Translations under genes and position numbers: made by a program
Assembly: GCA_039090855.1 (NCBI GenBank)
Contig: CM076999.1
Coordinates: 112,591,072-112,655,071, forward strand
DNA from: Macrothele yani
Lineage: Eukaryota; Arthropoda; Arachnida; Araneae; Macrothelidae
Direction: 5' to 3'
DNA: 64,000 nucleotides
The notes under the pieces: generated by a model
The model's database searches: none
Told to the model about the DNA's origin: nothing
What the model saw: only the letters and a program-made list of their open reading frames with translations
Shown here: positions 1 through 7,754 of the stretch, one piece after another
How the letters are laid out: the number at the start of each line of letters is the position of its first letter
How positions within the stretch are numbered: the stretch's first letter is position 1

Positions 1-893
1 ACACTTAACACCTCATCAGATGTAGTTCTTATATGACATGCACCACTTGATGTTGTTTGCTGATTACTTTTCTCAATTGAAGCAGAACACCAAGTAATTT
101 CAATAGGTGTAGAATTCAAAGCTATACTTTTAAATTCAGCCTCAATGGATGGGTACAACTCTACATAAGGTAACCATAATTGAAAATCAGATATAATAAC
201 TTTATAATTGGGATTTGCAACATCTGTGTATAACATATCATTATGACTATTTCTTTGAAATTCAAATGTAACTTTTATATCAGAAATTAATCTTCTAAAA
301 TCGTTGAGGAACCCAAACAGTTGTCTTAAAGGAATCCAAAATTTTATTACATTACTGTTTTTTGTTAAAAGCCATCTCTGTCTAAATCCTTTATTATAAG
401 AGGCATTTTCTTTTAATTTGATATCTGATCCTTTCTTTACATCTTTATCAGGATCATCTATTACTATTTTATCTTTATCAGCTGATTCTGATGTATCAAC
501 ATAATACATCATATTTGTAGCCTCTGAAGTGGAATAATCTTTTGTGAAATTTATAAGTCCATTAATTTGATGAATTAATGAAGCACATTCAATATTAGAA
601 TCAGTTTGTTCTTTTCCTATAGTTAATGAAGCGGATCTAAACAGATTCCCGCCATTTACAAATGTAACATTATCAGTTCCTATAGTATCATTATTATTTT
701 TTACTATTTTACTTTCTAAGCATATATAACCGTTACTATATAATATAGGTGAATTTGTATCTTTAATAGTAAACTTATATTGATCAGATTCTTTTACATT
801 AGTACTATCTTCATTATGTTTTATATATTCATACTTAGCAATTTTATTACTATAATAATCTGGAATAGCTTTTAAGTCCCAAAGTTTTTCCAT
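1..893 (-). CDS. Double jelly-roll major capsid protein of Polinton/adintovirus-like element (partial)
   Basis: The minus strand is open from an ATG at 893 to the window edge, about 297 codons, so the C-terminal part is missing. The protein should form the hexon-like trimers of the virion shell. What supports this is the stretch FWIPLRQLFGFLND followed by a strand-rich segment ending in DFQLWLPYVELYPS, which matches the pattern I know from Maverick/Polinton major capsid proteins, and its place beside the penton-like, protease and packaging genes. No stop or frameshift is visible in the part present. The start lies in CCTAATAAATGG, the start-codon motif shared by most genes of this element. 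Composition is strongly AT-rich like its neighbours. The family call rests on remembered pattern and context, not on an alignment. Confidence 0.75.
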   Translation of the reverse strand, partial: MEKLWDLKAIPDYYSNKIAKYEYIKHNEDSTNVKESDQYKFTIKDTNSPILYSNGYICLESKIVKNNNDTIGTDNVTFVNGGNLFRSASLTIGKEQTDSNIECASLIHQINGLINFTKDYSTSEATNMMYYVDTSESADKDKIVIDDPDKDVKKGSDIKLKENASYNKGFRQRWLLTKNSNVIKFWIPLRQLFGFLNDFRRLISDIKVTFEFQRNSHNDMLYTDVANPNYKVIISDFQLWLPYVELYPSIEAEFKSIALNSTPIEITWCSASIEKSNQQTTSSGACHIRTTSDEVLS

Positions 894-910
894 TTATTAG
901 GATAAAAAAC

Positions 911-1143
911 TCATTTATACCATTTCAAACCAGATCCATCCTGAATTTTCGTTTTAGCTAATATATCATTAACAGTTACAGGAGGTTTAGATAATATATT
1001 TTCAAGTTTATTTTGAATAACATTTTTAGCTTTATCTTCAATTGCTGATTTACCTAAAACTTCTAATATTTTTTTCCAATTCCTTCAGTGAAGATATTAC
1101 CACCATATCGTTTTGCATATAATCTATGTTTGTTATAATTCAT
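911..1143 (-). pseudogene. Small capsid-associated gene with frameshift
   Basis: An ATG at 1143 inside CTTAATAAATG opens a short frame that stops after about 26 codons, at a run of seven A (minus strand) near 1067. In the next frame the sequence stays open with the same codon style to a TGA at 911-913, so a one-base length change in the A run has broken a gene of roughly 77 codons. It lies between the major capsid and penton-like genes, three bases after the penton-like stop codon. It is basic, begins YNKHRLYAKRYGGN and has a helical middle. By position it may be a pVI-like or other minor virion protein, but I do not recognise the family. Confidence 0.5.
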
Positions 1144-1146
1144 TTA

Positions 1147-1833
1147 TTAAGCTAAAATTAATCTATATAAAACTCTCATATTATTCAAGTCTATCAGTTC
1201 ATTATCTTGATTTGTGATATACATTCGAATTCTATGAATATAATTTCTTCTATTAACAGGTAAAAATAAAGGATTTATTTCATCAATTTTTATTAAACTA
1301 CCAGGGGGATTAGATGGCGTAAAGGAATACAAAATATCTGAATTAATATTATTATATAGAGTCCCTGTAATTACATCACAATGAATGTGTATGTCATCAA
1401 CTCCTCTAGAAATGTTTGCCATATATTTTCCTTCTTGATGATTATCTTCATATATTTCTGATTCAAATCCTAAAATTTCATGTAATTTACTCTCTCTAAG
1501 ATCAATTTTATATTCATCTTTTAATTCAATTATAAAGCGCTGTGTAGCGAAATTAGCTTTAAATTTAATTGGTGGTTCATCTCCAAATCGTTTTATTAAA
1601 AAGTTATTTAATTCCCTTAATGTGTAATTTCCATTATCTAAAGTTATTTCATGCCATAAACTACCATCAAAATACTTAAATGTATTATTTTCTTCATCAA
1701 TATTGTTCCATGAAACCCACATAGACATAGATTTTAAAGCTATTTTTGAATTTTCATTAACAGGAATAGGTGGGACATATTCAATTGTAAAATCTTCTGA
1801 TTTCTCAAAATTTTTTGAATCTAAAATTAACAT
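1147..1833 (-). CDS. Penton-like minor capsid protein (single jelly roll)
   Basis: This is an intact 228-residue gene. The N-terminus (MLILDSKNF, then EYVPPIPV and KIALKSMSMW) resembles the penton or minor capsid proteins of Polintons, which bind other virion surfaces through N-terminal strands and form the pentameric vertices. The rest is rich in predicted beta strands with no membrane segment. It lies in the leftward block with capsid and protease genes, and its first seven bases overlap the end of the protease gene. Its stop is followed three bases later by the next start in the shared TAATAAATG motif. Assignment is from residue pattern, size and position; a different single-jelly-roll virion protein is possible. 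Confidence 0.6.
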   Translation of the reverse strand: MLILDSKNFEKSEDFTIEYVPPIPVNENSKIALKSMSMWVSWNNIDEENNTFKYFDGSLWHEITLDNGNYTLRELNNFLIKRFGDEPPIKFKANFATQRFIIELKDEYKIDLRESKLHEILGFESEIYEDNHQEGKYMANISRGVDDIHIHCDVITGTLYNNINSDILYSFTPSNPPGSLIKIDEINPLFLPVNRRNYIHRIRMYITNQDNELIDLNNMRVLYRLILA

Positions 1834-2258
1834 TTATTAAGCACAAAATCTTCATTATAACCACTTGGTTCTTGGGTAAAAGAATATAAAACTTCAACAG
1901 GTGATTTACCTTTATTCCTTTGAGTTATGTATTTCATACAATAAAAACCACATTTAACAGATGTTGGTTCTTGTAAAAAACTCGAATTATATCTAATTCC
2001 TTTATTAGATGTTTCAAGATATTTTACAATATTTTTAGGTATGAAAATGTTATTCAATTTAATGTCTTTATATTTATATTCTCCAAATGGATCAAAATAT
2101 TCCACAAAATTATATTTAGGATCATTATAATAACAGACCCAATGAGTCCCAGGTCCTGTAGATATATCTAAATTAATAATTCCACTTTCAAATTTCTTAA
2201 TCGTTTTAGGTAATAAATCTGATGTAAATACACCTCTGAATCCTTTTACATCTTTCAT
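1827..2258 (-). CDS. Adenain-like cysteine protease (virion maturation)
   Basis: A 143-residue intact protein with the hallmarks of the adenovirus protease/Ulp1 clan: FRGVFTSDLLP near the N-terminus, GPGTHWVCYY with catalytic His39, EYFDPFGE with acidic partner Asp56, and CGFYC with nucleophile Cys107. Such proteases cleave precursor capsid and core proteins during virion maturation. It is a short single-domain form typical of Polintons. It overlaps the penton-like gene by seven bases and follows the pX-like gene after eight bases. Unlike most genes here, the ATG at 2258 is preceded by GAACAAAATATG and not by the TAATAAATG motif, so it may depend on an upstream transcript. Confidence 0.88.
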   Translation of the reverse strand: MKDVKGFRGVFTSDLLPKTIKKFESGIINLDISTGPGTHWVCYYNDPKYNFVEYFDPFGEYKYKDIKLNNIFIPKNIVKYLETSNKGIRYNSSFLQEPTSVKCGFYCMKYITQRNKGKSPVEVLYSFTQEPSGYNEDFVLNKC

Positions 2259-2266
2259 ATTTTGTT

Positions 2267-2674
2267 CTATCGTTTTATTGGATATACCTCGTAATTCTGA
2301 AGAACTCCCTTTCCAGAATGTTTTTTTTTAAGGTGTGAACCTTTCGGTTTACAACCTGATCCAGTTACTTTACTTAAAGCTTTATTCACACCAAAACTAG
2401 CAGCACCAGATAAAGCACCAGTACCAAGAGCAGCTAAGATAGGGATCAAAAAGGGTAAAATACCTCCGTTTTTCTTTAATTGTGTCTTACTTATAGTTAT
2501 TCGTTTACCATTTTTAATTTGAGTAATTTGAGTTTTTGTTAAATACATATTATGATTAGCACTTTTAGTTTTATCAATTTGCAATGTAATTTCTTCACCT
2601 TTCTTAACTGCTGATTTTAATTTGTTTTTCTGACCTTCACTCAAATAAATTCTTGATACAATATAATTACTCAT
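2267..2674 (-). CDS. pX-like core/membrane-active peptide precursor
   Basis: A 135-residue basic protein. The N-terminal half has SRIYLSEGQKNKLKSAVKKG and TKTQITQIKNGKRITISKTQ. At about residues 68-98 comes GGILPFLIPILAALGTGA and a glycine/alanine-rich tail, followed by a Lys-rich stretch (KPKGSHLKKKHSGK). This order, a basic part followed by a GG-x-LP hydrophobic segment, is the pattern of pX-like or pVI-like minor virion proteins in Polintons and adintoviruses, thought to condense DNA or disrupt membranes. It would be a substrate of the protease encoded next to it. The start at 2674 sits in CTTAATAAATG. The exact homology (pX or pVI) is uncertain. Confidence 0.6.
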   Translation of the reverse strand: MSNYIVSRIYLSEGQKNKLKSAVKKGEEITLQIDKTKSANHNMYLTKTQITQIKNGKRITISKTQLKKNGGILPFLIPILAALGTGALSGAASFGVNKALSKVTGSGCKPKGSHLKKKHSGKGVLQNYEVYPIKR

Positions 2675-2677
2675 TTA

Positions 2678-2905
2678 TTAAGATAGAAACTTTGAATAAT
2701 ATTGTTTTACTTGCTCATTAGTCATTTTACCCTCTTTCAATAATAAATCTAGTATTTGAACTACTTGGTTATATACTTTCTTATTTTTAGTTCCCTTACA
2801 TATTTTATCTGTTAATTTATCTAAAATATTAAGACCCTCACCCATATAGTAATTCCCCATTTTGAGAGCTTCTAATGCTCTAATATATTTTCGCACCTCA
2901 GCCAT
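2678..2905 (-). CDS. Small hypothetical virion-block protein (75 aa)
   Basis: A 75-residue, mostly helical, Lys-rich protein starting at ATG 2905 within TTATAAAATGG, a variant of the element's start motif. It ends three bases before the pX-like start, which is the tight spacing seen throughout this block. No transmembrane segment, zinc site or known catalytic motif is visible. Position in the leftward structural block suggests a virion or assembly role, but I do not recognise the family. Confidence 0.5.
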   Translation of the reverse strand: MAEVRKYIRALEALKMGNYYMGEGLNILDKLTDKICKGTKNKKVYNQVVQILDLLLKEGKMTNEQVKQYYSKFLS

Positions 2906-3452
2906 TTTATAATCGAAACGATCAATTTTTTTCTGTAATTTTTTCTTTTTTCTTCATCTTTAGCATTATTAAGTGCTTTTACTTGAGGACCTTTTAGACG
3001 TCCGATTTCACTGATTTTTTCATTTGCTTGTTTTATTTTTTCATCAATCTCTTCATCAGATTTATTAACTAATTCTGAAGGTAAATCAAATCCTAACTTT
3101 TTTTAATAACTGATACATTCAAGTTTTTGTTTAAGTTAATTTTATGAATTCCTGCTTCTCTCTCATACATTTCTTTAGCATCTGAAATAGGTTCTTCAAC
3201 ATCTTCTAAGGCAGGAAATCTTGAAGATTCTGCAATTGGTTGAAATGAAAGTTCTTCAATTGCATCTTGAATAGCTTTTAAATTTTCTTTTCTAGATACA
3301 TCTTGATATTCTAATTTTTCAACTATAGTTTTATGAAATTTTGTGATTGCCTCTTCATATCCTAAATCTTCTAATTGCTTCTCCTTATTTCGTTTTCTTA
3401 GTTCAGCATTTACTTTTGCTAATTTTAATAAATCTTGTATCACTTTACTCAT
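2872..3452 (-). pseudogene. Coiled-coil-like structural-block protein with frameshift
   Basis: From ATG 3452 (in TTAAATAAATG) 119 codons run to a stop at 3093. The stop follows a run of seven A on the minus strand near 3103. In a neighbouring frame the sequence remains open with the same charged, helical composition from there to about 2872, just inside the next gene. A one-base indel in the A run therefore seems to have cut a protein of roughly 180-190 residues. The visible part is Lys/Glu-rich with heptad-like spacing and a proline-containing middle (SSRFPALEDVEEP). It is the first gene leftward from the divergent promoter region. Function unknown; a scaffold or minor virion protein is possible. 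Confidence 0.45.
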
Positions 3453-3469
3453 TTATTTAACTGAAAATT

Positions 3470-3610
3470 TGCTTCCAAGCAAATTATTTTACTTCCAAGC
3501 AAATTATTTTACTTCCAAGCAAATTATTTTACTTCCAAGCAAATTATTTTACTTCCAAGCAAATTATTTTACTTCCAAGCAAATTATTTTACTTCCAAGT
3601 AAATTATTTT
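3470..3610. repeat. 20-bp iterated repeats in the divergent promoter region
   Basis: About seven head-to-tail copies of a 20-bp unit, ACTTCCAAGCAAATTATTTT, nearly perfect, fill the gap between the leftward genes (start 3452) and the rightward genes (start 3621). The last copy runs into ACTTATATAAATGG, the start motif of the 53-aa gene. Placement at the only divergent gene pair suggests a bidirectional promoter/enhancer or replication iterons. The repeat core (CCAAGCAA) resembles the arms of the inverted repeat at 6724-6757 (TTTCAAGCAA). Confidence 0.8.
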
Positions 3611-3620
3611 ACTTATATAA

Positions 3621-3782
3621 ATGGAAGATTTTGAACAAATTGAAGAATATTTATCTTTTGCTGAAATGGCATTATATCTAGCTGAATGTTATTTATCTCA
3701 AGGAATACCAGCTGAAGACTTATTATTTGAAGCTGAAATGTTTATTGAAGATGCTGAATTTCTATTAAATAAATATGATTAA
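3621..3782 (+). CDS. Small acidic protein (53 aa)
   Basis: ATG at 3621 in CTTATATAAATGG opens a 53-codon frame ending in TAA at 3780-3782. The product is strongly acidic and helical (MEDFEQIEEYLSFAEMALYL). The last eight bases overlap the ATPase start. The start motif, the acidic composition and the overlap support a real gene, although it is short. It is first in the rightward block. I do not recognise it. Confidence 0.5.
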   Translation: MEDFEQIEEYLSFAEMALYLAECYLSQGIPAEDLLFEAEMFIEDAEFLLNKYD

Positions 3783-4497
3783 GCCTTGCAGCATTAAAAT
3801 AAAAGATTATTCCGAACCAGAAGAATTTATAGATCCAAATCAAAATCCAATGTTACCTATTCATCCTTTTAAACTTTTAATAACAGGATCTTCAGGATGT
3901 GGAAAAACAAATTTACTATTAAATTTAATATATGATCATTTAAATTTTGATGCATTATTCATATGTGCAAAAGATATTAACGAACCTAAATACTCTAAAT
4001 TAAAAGAAAATTACTCAATGTTTGATGATATAGAAGAGGAAGACATTTTAAAAATAAAGGGAAAGAATAAAAATAAGTTATTAAAATTATTTAAAAAGTT
4101 TAAGAAAGAAACATTATTTAGTTCAGACATAAATGAATTTATTACTGTAGATGACTTAGATCCTTCATTAAAAAATCTAGTTATTTTTGATGACTGTGTA
4201 AAAGAAAAAGATCAAAACGAAATTGAAAAATTTTTTATAAGAGGAAGGAAGAAAAATGCATCCATTATTTATTTATCACAGACCTATTATTCAACACCTA
4301 TTGATATAAGAAAAAACTGTGATTACTTTATATTTTTTAAACTTCAGCACAGAGAAATTAAACAAATTATTAGAGAAATTGATGGTGATTTTAATATAGA
4401 TCCTTATCAAAAAAGTATTAAAAAACCTTATGATTTCTTCATGTTAGATTTGAAAAATCCTCATATGAGATACAGACATAACTTTGATCCTATATAA
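3775..4497 (+). CDS. A32/FtsK-HerA-type genome packaging ATPase
   Basis: A 240-residue P-loop ATPase. Walker A is GSSGCGKT (about residues 38-45), Walker B is LVIFDDC (about 134-140), followed by RGRKKNASIIYLSQTYYSTP, which fits the sensor segment of viral A32-like packaging ATPases. These proteins drive viral DNA into preformed capsids and are a core gene of Polintons, virophages and adintoviruses. The frame is intact. It overlaps the 53-aa gene (ATGATTAA overlap) and its stop lies directly before the next ATATAAATGG start. The initiating ATG is preceded by AAATAAAT, a looser form of the shared motif. Confidence 0.9.
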   Translation: MIKPCSIKIKDYSEPEEFIDPNQNPMLPIHPFKLLITGSSGCGKTNLLLNLIYDHLNFDALFICAKDINEPKYSKLKENYSMFDDIEEEDILKIKGKNKNKLLKLFKKFKKETLFSSDINEFITVDDLDPSLKNLVIFDDCVKEKDQNEIEKFFIRGRKKNASIIYLSQTYYSTPIDIRKNCDYFIFFKLQHREIKQIIREIDGDFNIDPYQKSIKKPYDFFMLDLKNPHMRYRHNFDPI

Positions 4498-4889
4498 ATG
4501 GAAGAATATTTAGAAAAGAAAATGTATGTATACAGAAAAGTTTTAATTACTATAATAAAATTAGTATATCACTATCAGTAGGCAAATTTATATTTAGTGC
4601 TTCAGGTTTATCAGCTTTTGCATTTATTCCTTTAGCAGCTCTTTCTTTAGGAGCAGGAGTCATTGAAGGTGTTGATAAAACTCTAAATATTTCAGAAAGA
4701 AAAGAAGAATATAAACAAGCTTACAAATTTTATAAACAGATATTAAATTTAATAAACGCTAATTCAGTTTCAGAACAGGATGCTTACATTAGAGAAGAAG
4801 ATTTTATAAAAAATATTAAGTATTTTCCTTTAGAAAAATATGTAAAACAAACACAGCTAAATGGTTATAGATACGTAGTTAAAAAATAG
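4498..4889 (+). pseudogene. Predicted membrane protein, frameshifted
   Basis: ATG 4498 in CTATATAAATGG begins a frame that stops after 27 codons at 4579-4581. An adjoining frame overlaps it and stays open to a TAG at 4889, carrying a hydrophobic stretch (FIFSASGLSAFAFIPLAALS) and then a charged helical tail (ERKEEYKQAYKFYKQIL). A single indel near 4540-4560 therefore seems to divide one gene of about 130 codons. Small one-membrane-segment proteins of this layout occur next to the ATPase in many Polintons; their role is unknown. Confidence 0.5.
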
Positions 4890-4905
4890 ATTTACAGATA
4901 AATAA

Positions 4906-5442
4906 ATGATTCATATATTCAAAGAAATTAAAGGTACTGGTTATATAATAACAGGAGGTGATATAGTAGGATGGTTACAAGATAAATTAAATCCACCTGA
5001 AATGCATATACCAGGGTACCAGTATTGTGGCCCATTTACAAAATTGGAAAAGAGATTAAAAAGAGGTGATCCAGGAATTAACAGAGTTGATAAAGCTTGT
5101 AAAAAACATGACGTAGCTTATAGTAAAACTAAAGATACTAAACAGAGACATATTGCTGATCAAGAACTCTTAAACGATTTAGATTCAATTGAAAATACTA
5201 CAAGTGGATTCTATCCATTAGGAGAGAAACAAGCTAGAGCTGTTATAAAACCAATTATAAAAGCAAAGAAAACATTTGGTTTAGGAATTTCATCCTATAT
5301 AAATATGTATTGCTTAAAGTGCAAACAGAAAACTGAAACTAAAGATATTCAAGAAACAGTAGCTAAAAATGGTAGACCCATGGCAAAAGGAAAGTGTAAA
5401 GTTTGTGGATCTAAAAAGAGTGTTTTTTTAAAGACGTCGTGA
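4906..5442 (+). CDS. Phospholipase A2-like protein fused to zinc ribbon
   Basis: A 178-residue protein with two parts. Residues about 35-75 match the parvovirus-VP1-type phospholipase A2 core: GYQYCGPFTK (calcium-loop-like) then DKACKKHDVAYS with the His68-Asp69 catalytic pair. Such domains hydrolyse phospholipids and in parvoviruses breach endosomal membranes. Residues about 134-175 form a zinc ribbon, YCLKCKQK then GKCKVCGSKK (two CxxC pairs), of the DUF5679 type. The frame is intact and its start lies in AAATAAATG. It overlaps the integrase frame by four bases. The calcium loop lacks the second glycine of the usual GxG, so activity is not certain. Confidence 0.75.
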   Translation: MIHIFKEIKGTGYIITGGDIVGWLQDKLNPPEMHIPGYQYCGPFTKLEKRLKRGDPGINRVDKACKKHDVAYSKTKDTKQRHIADQELLNDLDSIENTTSGFYPLGEKQARAVIKPIIKAKKTFGLGISSYINMYCLKCKQKTETKDIQETVAKNGRPMAKGKCKVCGSKKSVFLKTS

Positions 5443-6447
5443 AACACCTTAAAAATATTTATTATACACCAGAAACTGGTTATTGTGGTATTAATGAATT
5501 ACAAAGAAAAACTAAATTACCCAGGAAAGATATAGAAGAGTTTTTACATCAACAAGATGTATATACAAAACATAAACCACTTATTCATAGATTTAAAAGA
5601 AGAAGAATTTATGTTTCTCATGTCAATGACCAATTTCAAGCTGACCTTATAGATATGCAAGAATTTAAATCCTTTAATAATGACACAAATTATATTTTAT
5701 CAGTGATTGATATATTCAGTAAATATGCTTGGACAATTCCGATTAAAAGAAAAACAGGTGAAGAGGTAACTAGAGCATTTAAAAATATTTAAAGAAAGAA
5801 AACCAGAAAAACTTCAAACAGATAAGGGTACAGAGTTTATAAATAAACAAACTCAAAAGTTATTCAAGGATGAAAATATTCACTGGTTTACAACTGAGAA
5901 TATTGAGATTAAATGTGCTGTTATTGAAAGATTCAATAGAACTTTAAAGACTAAAATGTGGAAGTATTTCACAGCAAATAATACTAGAAAGTGGTTAAAT
6001 GTACTAGATAAATTAATTAAGAATTATAATAATTCTTATCATAGATCCATTAAAATGACACCTATAGAAGCAAGTAAGGAAGAAAATGAATTAAAAGTTT
6101 ATAATAATTTGTATAAAGAAAAAGAGAAAAATAAACCAAAATATCAAAAAGGAGATAAAATAAGAATTTCAAAATATAAAAGAAAATTTAAGAAAGGTTA
6201 TCTTCCAACATTTACAGAAGAAATATTTATAATTTCCGATATATTGAACACAGATCCTCCGACATATAAAATAAAAGATTTAAATAATGAAGAAATTACA
6301 GGAACATTTTATGAAAAGGAACTGGTTAAATATGATAAGAAAGATGAGGTTTATAAGATTGAAAAAATTATTAGAAAGAAAGGAAATAAATACTTAGTTA
6401 AATGGTTGGGATATCCTGATGAATTTAACAGTTGGGTTGTAATTTGA
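5439..6447 (+). pseudogene. Retroviral-type (rve) integrase with chromodomain, one frameshift
   Basis: Polinton integrases insert the linear element DNA into the host genome. Here the first frame (117 codons to 5792) has the zinc-binding-like N-terminus and DQFQADLIDM with the first catalytic Asp, then VIDIFSKYAW. After a one-base insertion in the A/T run near 5780 the next frame continues with QTDKGTEF (second Asp) and IERFNRTLK (catalytic Glu), ending at 6447. The C-terminus (about 6346-6440, VYKIEKIIRKKGNKYLVKWL and GYPDEFNSW) is a chromodomain. All three catalytic residues survive, only the frame is broken. The first frame would start with GTG overlapping the previous stop, so the real start may differ. 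Integrase here is internal, not next to a terminal repeat. Confidence 0.85.
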
Positions 6448-6454
6448 AAAATTT

Positions 6455-6720
6455 TTGCAAAACGCCCTTTCGGTGGAGGGTCTAAGCTTCATTTTTTTAT
6501 TTATTTGTACCTGGCCAGCCAGGTGGGCGTTAACTCTTTCGACCCTCCACCGCACACACTCTCTACCATCAGATGTTATTCACGCACACGCTCTACCGTG
6601 AACCCAAACTCTGATTTCAAAGTTTAGGACAGGGAGCCATTCTACCGTACCGAGATTCGAACCTGAGACCTTTTGCATGCATGCCTGACTCGCTACCAAT
6701 CGGCCAACACAGGCCGTTAA
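6455..6720 (-). mobile_element. tRNA-derived SINE (second family) inserted behind integrase
   Basis: On the minus strand this segment begins with a tRNA-like head: TGGCCGATTGGTAGCGAG (A-box-like) and GGTTCGAATCTC (B box) at about 6640-6720. Its other end folds into nested hairpins: CGGTGGAGGGTC at 6471-6482 pairs with 6541-6552, and AACGCCC at 6461-6467 pairs with 6525-6531. Base composition is far more GC-rich than the Polinton genes around it. No clear target-site duplication was found. It differs in sequence from the abundant SINE elsewhere in the window. Confidence 0.6.
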
Positions 6721-6723
6721 ATT

Positions 6724-6757
6724 CTTGCTTGAAACATATATTTACGTTTCAAGCAAG
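6724..6757. repeat. 12-bp perfect inverted repeat
   Basis: CTTGCTTGAAAC at 6724-6735 is followed, after a 10-base AT-rich loop, by its exact complement GTTTCAAGCAAG at 6746-6757. It lies at the right edge of the SINE. It could be a hairpin of the original Polinton intergenic region (the arms resemble the 20-bp repeats at 3.5 kb) or part of the inserted DNA. Confidence 0.7.
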
Positions 6758-7030
6758 AGAAACTTGGCGATGATCCAAAGTTGTTACGTAACGAAGAACT
6801 GCTTCTTTCCGAGGACATAATCGCGCGCCGTGGAGAGTATTTTGGCAGCTGTTCAACTCTGGTTATGTAAACATTTTCGCTCGCAGCTTATCAGTAATGA
6901 CTACATCTAAGCAAGAAAGAGATTTAATTGCTTGTGCTACCATCTATATGTGAAAGAAAAAACTGAAAATAATTAGAACAACTGAATACTGACGAATACG
7001 ATATTAAAATAAAGTTTTTAATAAAATGAT
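6758..7030. other. Non-coding stretch between integrase/SINE and next Polinton gene
   Basis: No open frame of note. About 6770-6900 is more GC-rich than the element and looks like foreign or host-like DNA; from about 6940 the AT-rich element composition returns and leads into TATCTAATAAATG, the start motif of the next gene. Confidence 0.5.
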
Positions 7031-7039
7031 ATCTAATAA

Positions 7040-7466
7040 ATGAATTATTTTAATGAAGAAGCTAATTACCTTTCTTATTCATCTTCAGAAGAAGAACAAA
7101 TTGAAATTCCTGAAAATTTTAAAAAAGTAATGAAACAAATAAAAAGAATGAAATATGATGAAGAGGAAGACTGTTATTATATAGATTATAATAAATATTT
7201 AAAAAGTAGATATGTTAGTAGAATAAGATATTTTAATCAGTTTAAAAGAAAAAAATAACCTTAAATTTAATAAGGAAGCAGAAGATTTATTTTTAAAATT
7301 ATTGGATTTTATGTACTATGAGAAAAATTTAAAATATGTATATTTTATTAAAAAAATTTGTGACTATTATAATATATCAAATGATATTAAAATTAATATA
7401 AATCCAAAAAATGAAAAGATCTGGGAAGACTTTAAAGCAGCAAGCTTAAAGCAAAGTATTTTATAA
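7040..7466 (+). pseudogene. Hypothetical acidic-N-terminus protein, frameshifted
   Basis: ATG 7040 in CTAATAAATG starts 72 codons (acidic, Ser-rich N-terminus LSYSSSEEEQIEIPENF, then basic) ending at 7258 after a run of seven A. A neighbouring frame continues open from that run to TAA at about 7464-7466 with the same composition (YEKNLKYVYFIKKICDYYN). A one-base change in the A run would account for both pieces, giving about 141 codons. I do not recognise the family; it stands first of the replication-side genes. Confidence 0.5.
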
Positions 7467-7482
7467 ATTTGTTTCCTAATAA

Positions 7483-7710
7483 ATGGAGAACAAAATATGC
7501 AAAAGTTGTAAACAAACAAAACCTATAGATGAATTTTACATTCATCGTCGTTATGGTAGAGTTGATCATCAGCATATTTGCAAATATTGTCAAACTTATA
7601 CTCTATATAGGAAACTGGTTTGTGATTGTGGAAGAGAATATACTTATGCTCATTATCAAAGACATTTAAGAAGTTCTTTACATAAACGTCTTTTAAAAAT
7701 CTGTTTATAA
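7483..7710 (+). CDS. Small zinc-finger protein (75 aa)
   Basis: Intact 75-residue protein with eight or more metal ligands: CKSCKQTKP (CxxC), HICKYCQ (CxxC), then CDCGREYTYAHYQRHLRSSLH, which has the form of a C2H2-like finger. Basic overall. The start is in CCTAATAAATGG. Such small zinc proteins are common in Polintons and NCLDV-like elements, probably DNA or RNA binding. It lies just upstream of the polymerase gene. Confidence 0.7.
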   Translation: MENKICKSCKQTKPIDEFYIHRRYGRVDHQHICKYCQTYTLYRKLVCDCGREYTYAHYQRHLRSSLHKRLLKICL

Positions 7711-7754
7711 AAATACCTGCCTATAAATAGTTACAAATTTTTTTTTCCTTATAA

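Noticed and set aside
3343..3681. 112-codon plus-strand frame with LLPSKLFYFQANYFTSKQII repeats
   Set aside because: Product of the 20-bp iterons; overlaps the real gene starts on both strands.
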